A stretch of 64,000 nucleotides of DNA. Origin: Lachnospira multipara ATCC 19207. GTDB taxonomy: Bacteria; Bacillota; Clostridia; Lachnospirales; Lachnospiraceae. Position 1 is the first letter of the stretch; every line of letters starts with the position of its first letter. A model generated the notes under the pieces. The model saw nothing but the letters and a program-made list of their open reading frames with translations. It did no database searches and was not told the DNA's origin. The stretch is taken from NCBI RefSeq assembly GCF_000424105.1, contig NZ_AUJG01000001.1, positions 62,001 to 126,000 on the forward strand, in the 5' to 3' direction. Of the stretch, positions 1-7,198 are shown one piece after another. Both the position numbers and the translations under genes were made by a program.

Positions 1-1289
1 TCAATAAGCTGTGCAATTGATTCTGTAGATTGACTTGTTTCATCTGCGAGCTTTCTTACATTTTCAGCAACAATGGCAAAGCCCTTACCGGCCTCACCGG
101 CTCTAGCGGCTTCAATGCTGGCGTTAAGGGAGAGAAGACTAGTTTCATCTGTAATCTCGTTAAGAGACTTGATAATGTTTCTAATTTCCTCAGAAGCTGT
201 GCTAATGTCAGCCATGGCGCGAACCGCTCTATCCATCTGTTCGCGAGTTTTTTCAACGCTATTTGAAGTTAAACCACTAGAATTTCTAACATCGTCAACG
301 TAATCGTCAACCTTCTTATTTTCCTTTAAGGTAATCTGAATCTTCTTTCTTAAATCCTGTAGGCTGTCGGCCTGGCTAACGGCGCCCTCTGCAAGGGCCT
401 GCGAGATTTTTGAAACCTCTACAGCAGAAGCTGCCACGTGGTCGGCTAAGGAATCCATGCTCTTAAACTCAGTAGAAAGCGAGTCTCTAATGTGGCTGAT
501 GTTGTTTTGAATAGGAATGTAGTCACCCATGTAGGTCATACCGCTTTCCGTAACTAAGTCACCATCCGCCATGAGATTTAGATTTTCCTCGATATCCTTT
601 ATATATGCTAAAATGTTGTCGCTCATGCTATTTAGCTGATTATATAATCTACCAATTTCGTCTTCTCTGTCATAGCTGATTTCCTCTGAAAGGTGGCCAG
701 CTGCAAGAGAATCAAGATTTGTCTCAAGACTAGCAAGAGGTTCAACCACTCTTATATCAAAGAGTTTCTTAATATTTCTAAAGATTAAGAAGGCCACTAT
801 AAAGAAAGCGATTAAAACAAAATACATAAAGTAGGCAATTACATTAACCACCGATTGTGCATCGCTAACCATTTGATTAGTCATTTTGAAAAATGTTTCG
901 CTATCTGCAATTAATGCACTTGAATCCCCAGTTAACTTATAGCTAGCAATATCTGTTTTAATTGTGCCATTCCAATAGTCGTCAACATCGTTTCGGCTAG
1001 AAACGAAATTTCCTACATGCATTGCATTTTTAATATTAGTAAGATTCGTATCTACTACGGAAACTCCTGCGGATTCATCGGAACCTGCAAGAACGAGTTT
1101 AACAACTCTTTGACTACCCCCTCGAACAATACCACCGTTATTAACAACAGATGTGTATCTTGTGAAAAGATATAGTGCGCAAGCTATAAATAAAAGGAAC
1201 ACCGCAACTAAAATCGAAAGGTTACGGATAGTGCTTTTAATTAAATAACTTATGGTCTGCTTGTTTTCTGTACCATTTTCATTACCCAT
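1..1289 (-). CDS. methyl-accepting chemotaxis protein, C-terminus cut by window edge
   Basis: Membrane chemoreceptor that signals to CheA/CheW. Read on the minus strand it starts [10 protein letters not shown] after AAAGGAGAAAACAA. There is one membrane segment near residues 22-45, a periplasmic-side region of roughly 100 residues, a second membrane segment near residues 155-180, a HAMP-like linker, and then the coiled-coil signalling domain. At the window edge the near-invariant hairpin tip [20 protein letters not shown] is visible. The last C-terminal residues lie beyond base 1. The sensory region is short for a chemoreceptor and its ligand cannot be told. No che gene is next to it, and it is transcribed away from cstA. 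Confidence 0.93.
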   Translation of the reverse strand, partial: MGNENGTENKQTISYLIKSTIRNLSILVAVFLLFIACALYLFTRYTSVVNNGGIVRGGSQRVVKLVLAGSDESAGVSVVDTNLTNIKNAMHVGNFVSSRNDVDDYWNGTIKTDIASYKLTGDSSALIADSETFFKMTNQMVSDAQSVVNVIAYFMYFVLIAFFIVAFLIFRNIKKLFDIRVVEPLASLETNLDSLAAGHLSEEISYDREDEIGRLYNQLNSMSDNILAYIKDIEENLNLMADGDLVTESGMTYMGDYIPIQNNISHIRDSLSTEFKSMDSLADHVAASAVEVSKISQALAEGAVSQADSLQDLRKKIQITLKENKKVDDYVDDVRNSSGLTSNSVEKTREQMDRAVRAMADISTASEEIRNIIKSLNEITDETSLLSLNASIEAARAGEAGKGFAIVAENVRKLADETSQSTESIAQLI

Positions 1290-1434
1290 TTGTTTTCTCC
1301 TTTATTAAATTATTACGTTCAAAAACTATAATAATAGTATAATATATTTTTATTAGAATAGGAAAAGAAAAAGGATAAAAGTTTACATTGTTAAAAATAT
1401 ATCAGCGCTATATGTCCTATAAATACAAAAAAGA

Positions 1435-1587
1435 TTGTTAAAAATTCCTAAAAGTATTATAATAAGAGACAGTAGAAAACCTTGAAGGTGGCTAATCATA
1501 AGCCGTAATTTATATCCACCTTTATAGACTTATGAGACTTATCTTAAGATTTGCTACGTGTAAAAAGCATCTAAGGGGGTATTTTAT
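1435..1587 (+). promoter_or_regulatory. cstA promoter and structured leader
   Basis: TTGTTA (1435-1440) and TATAAT (1458-1463) are separated by 17 bp, a good sigma-A promoter. It implies a leader of about 115 nt. Within it AAGGTGG (1485-1491) can pair with CCACCTT (1516-1522), enclosing a small GGCT/AGCC hairpin. No U-run follows, so it is not an obvious terminator. The ribosome site AAGGGGG lies at 1573-1579. What the leader does is unknown; I do not recognise a riboswitch class. Confidence 0.5.
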
Positions 1588-3054
1588 ATGGTAAGCTTTT
1601 TTATTTGTCTATTTATCTTAATTGCTGGCTATTTCACATATGGTAAATTTGTGGAAAGTACATTTGGTCCAGATGATCGTGAAACACCAGCAATCGCTTT
1701 AAATGATGGCGTTGACTATGTTGTCATGCCTCTCTGGAAACTGTTCTTAGTACAGCTTCTAAATATCGCAGGACTTGGTCCTATCTTTGGTGCCTTAACT
1801 GGTGCTGAATGGGGTCCTGTAGTATTTCTTTGGATTACATTCGGTACAATCTTTGCCGGTGGTGTCCATGATTACTTCTCAGGAATGTTATCAGAACGTA
1901 ACAGAGGTGCTTCTATTGCAGAAGTTACCGGTATTTACCTTGGTAAGACTATGAAAAATGTAATGAGAGTATTCTCAGTAATCTTACTAGTTATGGTTGG
2001 TACAGTATTTGCAGTTGGTCCTGCAGGTTTAATTGTTGTACTATTCAAAAATAATGGAGTCTCAGGAATTCTTACAAGTGCACCTTTCTGGCTTGCAATT
2101 ATTCTTATCTATTATTTCATCGCAACATTTATTTCAATTGATAAGATTATTGGTCGTATTTATCCTGTATTTGGTATTTGCCTTATTATCATGGCAGTCG
2201 GTGTTATTATCGGTACATTTGCAGGTGGATATCAGGTACCAGAAATTTGGTCACACTTTAGAAATATGCATCCATCAGGAACACCAATCTGGTCATTTAT
2301 GTTTATCACAGTAGCTTGTGGTGCTATTTCAGGATTCCATTCAACTCAGTCTCCTCTTATGGCTCGTTGCTTAAAGAGTGAAAAACAAGGTAGATTTGTA
2401 TTCTATGGTGCAATGGTAGCTGAAGGCATTATTGCCTTGGTTTGGGCAGCAGCAGGTTGTGCAATTTATGGTAGTGAAGGCCTTGTAGCAGCTGGTGGTG
2501 GAAATTCAACAACAGTTTATGCAATTTGTGCAAAGACAATGGGTTCAGTAGGTATTATTTTAGCTATGCTTGGTGTTGTAGCTTGTCCTATTACATCAGG
2601 AGATACAGCATTCCGTTCTGCTCGTCTTACAATTGCAGATTGGTTTAAAATTGATCAGAACAAGGTTAAGAATCGTTTCTTTTTATGCCTTCCACTTCTT
2701 GGTATAGGAGCTATCCTTGGATTTGGTAATACATTTGGATTCATTGATTACTCAATTATTTGGAGATACTTCAGCTGGACAAATCAGACACTTGCTATGA
2801 TTGTTCTTTGGTCTGCATCTATGTATCTATTCATAAATAAGAAAAACTACTGGATTACAGTAGTTCCTGCAACATTTATGAGTGCAGTTTCTATTACATA
2901 TTTTGTAATGGCTCCAGAATGCTTAGGTTTAATTCCTGCTCTAAAAAACAACACATTAGTTGCTTATCCAGCAGGTATTATTGTTGCAATCCTCTTCTTA
3001 GGATTATTTATTGCAGCAACAAAGAGAAGATCAAAAGCAGAGCAAAACCAGTAA
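1588..3054 (+). CDS. cstA: carbon starvation protein CstA-family transporter
   Basis: Integral membrane protein of 488 residues, at the short end of the CstA family. CstA proteins import peptides and/or pyruvate during carbon limitation. The family-like N-terminal stretch FGPDDRETPAIALNDGVDYV is present, followed by about a dozen hydrophobic segments with conserved small-residue motifs such as GLGPIFGALTGAEWGP, FAGGVHDYFSGM and SGFHSTQSPLMARC. The long C-terminal domain of E. coli CstA is missing, as in other short Firmicute versions. The start has AAGGGGG eleven bases upstream and is driven by the promoter at 1435-1463. The next gene follows after 12 bp and is probably cotranscribed. Confidence 0.93.
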   Translation: MVSFFICLFILIAGYFTYGKFVESTFGPDDRETPAIALNDGVDYVVMPLWKLFLVQLLNIAGLGPIFGALTGAEWGPVVFLWITFGTIFAGGVHDYFSGMLSERNRGASIAEVTGIYLGKTMKNVMRVFSVILLVMVGTVFAVGPAGLIVVLFKNNGVSGILTSAPFWLAIILIYYFIATFISIDKIIGRIYPVFGICLIIMAVGVIIGTFAGGYQVPEIWSHFRNMHPSGTPIWSFMFITVACGAISGFHSTQSPLMARCLKSEKQGRFVFYGAMVAEGIIALVWAAAGCAIYGSEGLVAAGGGNSTTVYAICAKTMGSVGIILAMLGVVACPITSGDTAFRSARLTIADWFKIDQNKVKNRFFLCLPLLGIGAILGFGNTFGFIDYSIIWRYFSWTNQTLAMIVLWSASMYLFINKKNYWITVVPATFMSAVSITYFVMAPECLGLIPALKNNTLVAYPAGIIVAILFLGLFIAATKRRSKAEQNQ

Positions 3055-3066
3055 AGGAGTGGGGTT

Positions 3067-4077
3067 ATGATATTTACACCAAAAGCTCTAGGCTCTTCTA
3101 ATTTAACAGTTGAGGAGTTGAAAGAGGATAAGAAAAATCTAGTTAAATATGGTCCTTGTGGACTAGGAAAAAAGGCTATATATCTTAATAGCTTCTATCT
3201 AGATAGGGTTTATTATGCTGATATGGCAAATGTATCGCGTGTTTATAAAAGAGTTGCAATGAGCAAAGGTGGATTTACGGGAAAGGGCTTATTTGGCTCA
3301 ATTCCATATCTTGTTGTAGAATTCAAAGATGGTACTAAGAAAGTTTGTAATTTCAAATATGAAGAGCATGTTGATTTAATGCTTGATGCCATAAGCGAGG
3401 CTTATCCGAAAATGCCAACACATTCCGTTGAGGCTGAAAAAAGATTAAGAAAGGCTGAAGAAAAAGAACGTGCGCGTTTTGTAAAAAATTTATCTAAGGA
3501 AGCTATTCAAACAATTGATATCTTAGATAAAGCAAAGCTTGAACTTGAAAAGGATAGGGAATTAAGCACACGTTTAGCCTATGATGCTAAACAAAAAAGA
3601 ACTCTTGATTCTATTAATCCAACATACAGAATTTTAGCCGTAGCAGTATTCTTAGCGGCAGCAGTATGTGCCGCCTTCGGAATTCATCTTGTAATGACAA
3701 GTGGAATAAAGACTGGTGGAGTTTATGTGCTTTTGGGATTTGCATTTATTTTCTTTGTAATATCATCTCACGTACTACCTACTGGTACTAATAATAAGCG
3801 CTATGGCGACAATTGTTACCGCAACACCCTTTCTGAGATGGAAAGTAAGCTTGAGAAAATAAGCAACTTCCCACTGCCTGCAATCTATGCTCACCCAATT
3901 GTGTGTGAACGAATGATTCGAGTAATCAGAGAAGGTAGAACAACTACAATAGATGGAGCTATGGAGCTAGTTAAAAAGGATTTAAAAGCTTTAAATCCAA
4001 GCGTTACTGTAACACAAAAAGAATACGACGAAGTCGTAGTCGTAAAGCCACTTTTTACAGTAGCGGATTATGCTTAA
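3067..4077 (+). CDS. uncharacterised protein with central membrane hairpin, downstream of cstA
   Basis: A 336-residue protein I do not recognise. Residues 1-110 look like a compact soluble domain, with a possible PH/GRAM-like run of beta strands around AIYLNSFYLDRVYYADMANV and YLVVEFKDGTKKVCNFKYEE. Residues 115-185 are charged and helical. Two membrane segments lie at about 188-212 and 217-238, followed by a roughly 90-residue soluble tail. It begins 12 bp after cstA with AAGGAG upstream and the pair ends at a terminator, so it is cotranscribed with cstA. It may be an accessory or regulatory partner of the transporter (inference only). Confidence 0.8.
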   Translation: MIFTPKALGSSNLTVEELKEDKKNLVKYGPCGLGKKAIYLNSFYLDRVYYADMANVSRVYKRVAMSKGGFTGKGLFGSIPYLVVEFKDGTKKVCNFKYEEHVDLMLDAISEAYPKMPTHSVEAEKRLRKAEEKERARFVKNLSKEAIQTIDILDKAKLELEKDRELSTRLAYDAKQKRTLDSINPTYRILAVAVFLAAAVCAAFGIHLVMTSGIKTGGVYVLLGFAFIFFVISSHVLPTGTNNKRYGDNCYRNTLSEMESKLEKISNFPLPAIYAHPIVCERMIRVIREGRTTTIDGAMELVKKDLKALNPSVTVTQKEYDEVVVVKPLFTVADYA

Positions 4078-4095
4078 ATAGACAATGAATGATGA

Positions 4096-4137
4096 AGGTG
4101 CTATTTACGCTTGCGTAAGTAGCATCTTTTTTTGTTT
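4096..4137 (+). terminator. rho-independent terminator of the cstA operon
   Basis: GGTGCTATTTACGC pairs with GCGTAAGTAGCATC (14 bp including GU wobbles, very short loop) and is followed by a run of seven T. It lies about 20 bp after the stop codon. Confidence 0.88.
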
Positions 4138-4244
4138 TTTAGCCATCGTGGGTGTAGTGTGGTCTGGGGTATTGTATATGTTACGGGGATCATAGTAACG
4201 GAAATTCGGCGCGCGAAGCCAGCGCCATCCCCGCCATCATCCCA

Positions 4245-4583
4245 CTACAAATTCGCCTCGCCCCATCTTTTTAATTCCAACAATATAGGAATCATTGACT
4301 TAGCCTTTTCAGTTAGGGAATACTCCACTCTTACTGGCATTTCATCAAACTGAAGACGGTTTACCAATCCGTCAGCTTCAAGTTCCTTTAGGGACTGGGC
4401 AAGCATAGTGTTGGTGATGCCGTAAACGGAACGTCTAAGCTCGCCGTAGCGCACAGTCTCATTATTATCAATGACACATAAAATCATGATTTTCCATTTT
4501 CCGCCAACAATATTTAGTACTTTCTTTAAACCGCAGCCATCGCCTGCAATATCATCACATAGAGGTTCTTTTTTGTTTGCCAT
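4245..4583 (-). CDS. HxlR-family transcriptional regulator
   Basis: A 112-residue winged-helix protein of the HxlR (DUF24) family, often redox- or electrophile-sensing repressors or activators. Family features seen are a cysteine-bearing N-terminus (C9 and C17), GGKWKIMILCVI, the helix-turn-helix RRSVYGITNTMLAQSLKELE and the wing VRVEYSLTEKAK. I use the start at 4583 because GGAG lies seven bases upstream; an in-frame ATG 21 bp further upstream has no such site. It is transcribed divergently from a ferredoxin/redox operon, and inverted and direct repeats in the shared spacer are likely its binding sites. It probably controls that operon. Confidence 0.9.
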   Translation of the reverse strand: MANKKEPLCDDIAGDGCGLKKVLNIVGGKWKIMILCVIDNNETVRYGELRRSVYGITNTMLAQSLKELEADGLVNRLQFDEMPVRVEYSLTEKAKSMIPILLELKRWGEANL

Positions 4584-4623
4584 AATTAACTCCTTTAATC
4601 GCATTACATTTTCATTACTCAGT

Positions 4624-4699
4624 TTTTTCTTACCAGGTTAATATTTTTTGCGTACTTGATATATTTTTCTTACCACATATAATAAACTTATCTTGTACG
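4624..4699 (+). promoter_or_regulatory. divergent promoter region with probable HxlR operator
   Basis: A 10-11 bp direct repeat, TTTTTCTTACC, is seen at 4624-4634 and 4664-4674. An imperfect inverted repeat, CGTACTTGATA (4651-4661) and TATCTTGTACG (4689-4699), matches at 9 of 11 positions. It straddles a probable -10 TATAAT (4678-4683); TTGATA at 4657-4662 could be the -35 but is only 15 bp away, as in many activator-dependent promoters. HxlR proteins bind as dimers to inverted repeats, so this is the likely control site for the redox operon and possibly for the regulator itself. Confidence 0.5.
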
Positions 4700-4739
4700 A
4701 AAAGCAAGATAAAAATAAAAGGTTTGAAAGGAAGCAAGG

Positions 4740-4949
4740 ATGGTTAAAAGAAAGGCAAAAGTAGACGTAAGCCATTGTGTAGCTTGTGGTGTCTGTCAAA
4801 AGCAGTGTCCAAGAGGCGCAATTAGCATCTTTAGAGGATGTTATTCAGTGGTTGATATGGCGAAATGTGTAGGTTGTGGTATATGTGCCAAGGTCTGTCC
4901 AGCGGACACAATAAGTATAGAAACAGTGGAGGTATCAAATGACAAATAG
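4740..4949 (+). CDS. 2[4Fe-4S] ferredoxin-type protein
   Basis: A 69-residue electron carrier. Two clostridial-type clusters are plain: CVACGVCQKQCP and CVGCGICAKVCP, each CxxCxxCxxxCP. The lysine-rich N-terminus adds no membrane segment. First gene of a three-gene redox operon; its end overlaps the next start by 11 bp, suggesting translational coupling to the membrane iron-sulfur protein, to which it may pass electrons (inference). Confidence 0.92.
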   Translation: MVKRKAKVDVSHCVACGVCQKQCPRGAISIFRGCYSVVDMAKCVGCGICAKVCPADTISIETVEVSNDK

Positions 4950-5556
4950 TAACAATGTAAAGATCAAGAAACCCAAAAGAAAGAAATCGTGGATGGATTA
5001 TCTTTATATTTGGTCAATTATTTATTTTGCCTTAGGCTTTTTTAACATTTTGTTTGCTTGGCTAGGATTAATTGACTTTATTTTACCCCTCATAGTTGCA
5101 ATTTTTGCGGGCAATAAATATTTTTGCAACAATTTATGTGGCAGAGGACAATTATTCTGGTTTTTAGGTAACAAATTAAAGCTATCAAGGAAGAAAAAGG
5201 CTCCAAAGTTTCTCTCTTCTAATTGGTTTAGATACGGATTTTTGGCCTTCTTTTTAACCATGTTTGCCAATATGGTATTTCAAACATATTTAGTATTTTC
5301 AGGAACAGATAGTTTAAGAAAAGCAATTAAGTTATTCTGGACCTTTAAAGTGCCATGGAAATGGGCTTATAATGGTAGTATCTTTCCTGATTGGGTAGCA
5401 AAATTTGGTTTCGGTTTTTACAGCCTAATGTTGACATCAACACTAATAGGCCTTATTGTAATGTTACTCTTTAAGGAGAGAACTTGGTGTAGTTTCTGCC
5501 CAATGGGAACTATGACTCAAGGAATCTGTAAATTAAAGGCAAAAAGAAAGGAATAA
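4939..5556 (+). CDS. NapH/NosR-like polytopic membrane protein with cysteine clusters
   Basis: A 205-residue membrane protein with about four or five hydrophobic helices (near residues 22-45, 45-60, 92-118, 155-178). Cysteine motifs sit on the same side: CNNLC at 63-67 and C184, C187 and C197 in WCSFCPMGTMTQGIC. This resembles the NapH/MauN/CcoG group, where CxxxCP motifs flank membrane helices and take part in quinol or ferredoxin electron transfer. The soluble ferredoxin domain usually fused to NapH is here a separate gene just upstream. The exact electron acceptor is unknown. Confidence 0.85.
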   Translation: MTNSNNVKIKKPKRKKSWMDYLYIWSIIYFALGFFNILFAWLGLIDFILPLIVAIFAGNKYFCNNLCGRGQLFWFLGNKLKLSRKKKAPKFLSSNWFRYGFLAFFLTMFANMVFQTYLVFSGTDSLRKAIKLFWTFKVPWKWAYNGSIFPDWVAKFGFGFYSLMLTSTLIGLIVMLLFKERTWCSFCPMGTMTQGICKLKAKRKE

Positions 5557-5558
5557 TT

Positions 5559-5954
5559 ATGACAATAAATGAACGTGCAGACTTAGCAGCAAGTCTTAAA
5601 GCATCAGGAAAATGTAATTGTACACAGGCAGTTTTAGCTGCATTCGAGGATAAATTCGATCTTTCAAATGAGCAGTTAATGACAGTTGGAGCAGGATTTG
5701 CTGCAGGTATGGGTTGCATGGAAAGTACATGCGGAGCCCTAATCGGAGCTGTAATGACAGCCGGCCAGCTAACAGGCGCTAAGGGAACACCTAGATATTC
5801 TAAGGAAATTTTAGCTAAGTTTAATGAAAAATGCGGAGCTACAATTTGCAAGGATCTTAAGGGAATTACTACAGGTCAGGTAGTCTGTCCATGTAACGAT
5901 TGCGTAAGAAACGCAGTACTCGCCCTTTCAGAGGTCTGTCCAATCGAAGAATAA
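5559..5954 (+). CDS. C_GCAxxG_C_C family redox protein
   Basis: A 131-residue soluble protein of the C_GCAxxG_C_C family (putative redox-active proteins named for their conserved cysteines). Seen in order: GKCNCTQAVL, the signature GMGCMESTCGALIGAV, CGATICKDLKG and the terminal VVCPCNDCV. It follows the NapH-like gene by 2 bp and ends the operon before a terminator. The family is common in anaerobes beside electron-transfer proteins, and its biochemical role is not settled. Confidence 0.9.
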   Translation: MTINERADLAASLKASGKCNCTQAVLAAFEDKFDLSNEQLMTVGAGFAAGMGCMESTCGALIGAVMTAGQLTGAKGTPRYSKEILAKFNEKCGATICKDLKGITTGQVVCPCNDCVRNAVLALSEVCPIEE

Positions 5955-6003
5955 TTGGCCTTGTGAAAATGTATCGCAAGATTAAAACTTAGACATGAGA
6001 TAT

Positions 6004-6035
6004 AGCGGCGCGCCTTGTGGTGTGCCGCTTTTTTC
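6004..6035 (+). terminator. rho-independent terminator of the redox operon
   Basis: AGCGGCGCGCC pairs with GGTGTGCCGCT around a TTGT loop, followed by six T. Confidence 0.88.
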
Positions 6036-6050
6036 CTAGCTTGTTTTACA

Positions 6051-6122
6051 GCGAGCCACCCCCTCAGAAAAGCTGTCGTTTATCAGGCGAGCCGCCCCCT
6101 AAGAAAAAAAGCGAGCCGCCCC
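6051..6122. repeat. three copies of a 12-bp GC-rich motif
   Basis: GCGAGCCGCCCC or a one-base variant occurs at 6051-6062, 6087-6098 and 6111-6122, separated by A-rich spacers. It lies between a terminator and the DUF3990 gene and is not part of a coding frame. Function unknown; the spacing (36 and 24 bp) is irregular, so it is not a CRISPR array. Confidence 0.65.
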
Positions 6123-6240
6123 TGTAATTAAAAAATAAGATTGCATAATTGACTATCTTTTGGTGTTTATAAATGGTAAGATAATGATAATAAATCGAGA
6201 TTAACAATACATATTTTTTGAGGAAAAGGTGGGATGAATT

Positions 6241-6771
6241 ATGAAATTATTTCACGCAAGCAGTGAGCTAATTAAGCAACCTGACGTATTTCACGGCAGG
6301 AAAAATGCAGATTTTGGCCAAGGCTTTTATCTTAGTCCAGACAGAGACTTTGTAAATAAGTGGGCCGGAGAGAATTTTTATATAAATGAATATAAGTTAG
6401 ACCTTGAAGGTTTAAAGGTCGTTGAGTTTGAAAGAAACCAAGATTGGTTTGAATACATTTTCAATAATAGACGCCGCAAGGACACGATTGAGGCAGACGT
6501 AGTGATTGGTCCTGTGGCAAATGATACGCTATACGATAGCCTAGGCATTATAACTAGTGGTTATCTAAGCAATGAAGAGGCCCTAAGCCTGCTAATGATC
6601 GGCCCTGAATATAGGCAGGTGGCTATTAAGACGATTAAGGGAATTAAGCAGCTTCACTGGGTTGATGCCATGAAGATTATTGATGTGACAAAGGAAAAAG
6701 AGCTTTTAAAGAAAGAGGAAGAGCAGTATAACGAGGATTTTGCTAAGGCAATGGAAAAATTCGATGTGTAG
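6241..6771 (+). CDS. DUF3990 protein, ADP-ribosyltransferase-like
   Basis: A 176-residue protein of the DUF3990 family, which to my knowledge is related in fold to ADP-ribosyltransferases. The N-terminal LFHASSELIKQPDVFHGRKN and ADFGQGFYLSPDRDF would supply the H and Y elements of the ART H-Y-E triad, with the glutamate perhaps in the C-terminal half. The last 25 residues are charged and helical. DUF3990 genes often sit next to a small DUF3791 gene; none is present on either side here. RBS GAGGAAAAGGTGGG precedes the ATG. It stands alone with about 290 bp upstream and 430 bp downstream free of genes. Confidence 0.8.
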   Translation: MKLFHASSELIKQPDVFHGRKNADFGQGFYLSPDRDFVNKWAGENFYINEYKLDLEGLKVVEFERNQDWFEYIFNNRRRKDTIEADVVIGPVANDTLYDSLGIITSGYLSNEEALSLLMIGPEYRQVAIKTIKGIKQLHWVDAMKIIDVTKEKELLKKEEEQYNEDFAKAMEKFDV

Positions 6772-6884
6772 ATTTGTGGGTGTGCTTTCCTAAGGACTTA
6801 ATTTTTTTAAGTTTCTTAAGGACTTTAGATTATTAGTCACATTTTCAAAAAATACTTTAGAATATTAAATTGTTAAAAATTAGC

Positions 6885-6913
6885 TTGACACTAATAAGTT
6901 AAGTGTATACAAT
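6885..6913 (+). promoter_or_regulatory. promoter of the amt leader
   Basis: TTGACA (6885-6890) and TACAAT (6908-6913) with a 17-bp spacer. The transcript would start near 6920 and run about 280 nt before the amt ATG, crossing two terminator-like hairpins. Confidence 0.55.
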
Positions 6914-6930
6914 CATAAACATAAAGCAAA

Positions 6931-6968
6931 GGCGCTTAAGGATAGAGGATATCTTTAAGCGCTTTTTT
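6931..6968 (+). terminator. 5'-proximal terminator/attenuator in the amt leader
   Basis: GCGCTTAAGGAT (6932-6943) pairs with ATCTTTAAGCGC (6951-6962; one GT wobble) and is followed by six T. It starts only about ten bases after the predicted transcription start, so it would either end a tiny RNA or be part of an attenuation switch. Confidence 0.7.
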
Positions 6969-7092
6969 CGTTTTATTCGGGGAATCTCCGATTAAGACGC
7001 TTTCGTCATTTATCTGGCTAATCCAGGTGCTAGATAAGTGAAGAAATTTGCTTTTATGAAAATGCAAACACAAACAATGAGTTTTTTACAGC

Positions 7093-7137
7093 AAAGGCGC
7101 TGTTAGAGTGTGACGTCCACTTTAACAGTGCCTTTTT
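7093..7137 (+). terminator. second terminator/attenuator in the amt leader
   Basis: AAAGGCGCTGTTAGAGTG pairs with CACTTTAACAGTGCCTTT, followed by a T run, 60 bp before the amt start. Between the two hairpins (6969-7092) are small stems such as GACG/CGTC and CTGG/CCAG. Clostridial nitrogen genes are often controlled by ANTAR-domain antiterminators; whether these stems are such targets cannot be decided by eye. Confidence 0.7.
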
Positions 7138-7198
7138 ATATTATTAGGGAAAGTGTGTGTTTGGAAATGGATGAAAATCCGAAGGAGGAAAATTATTT

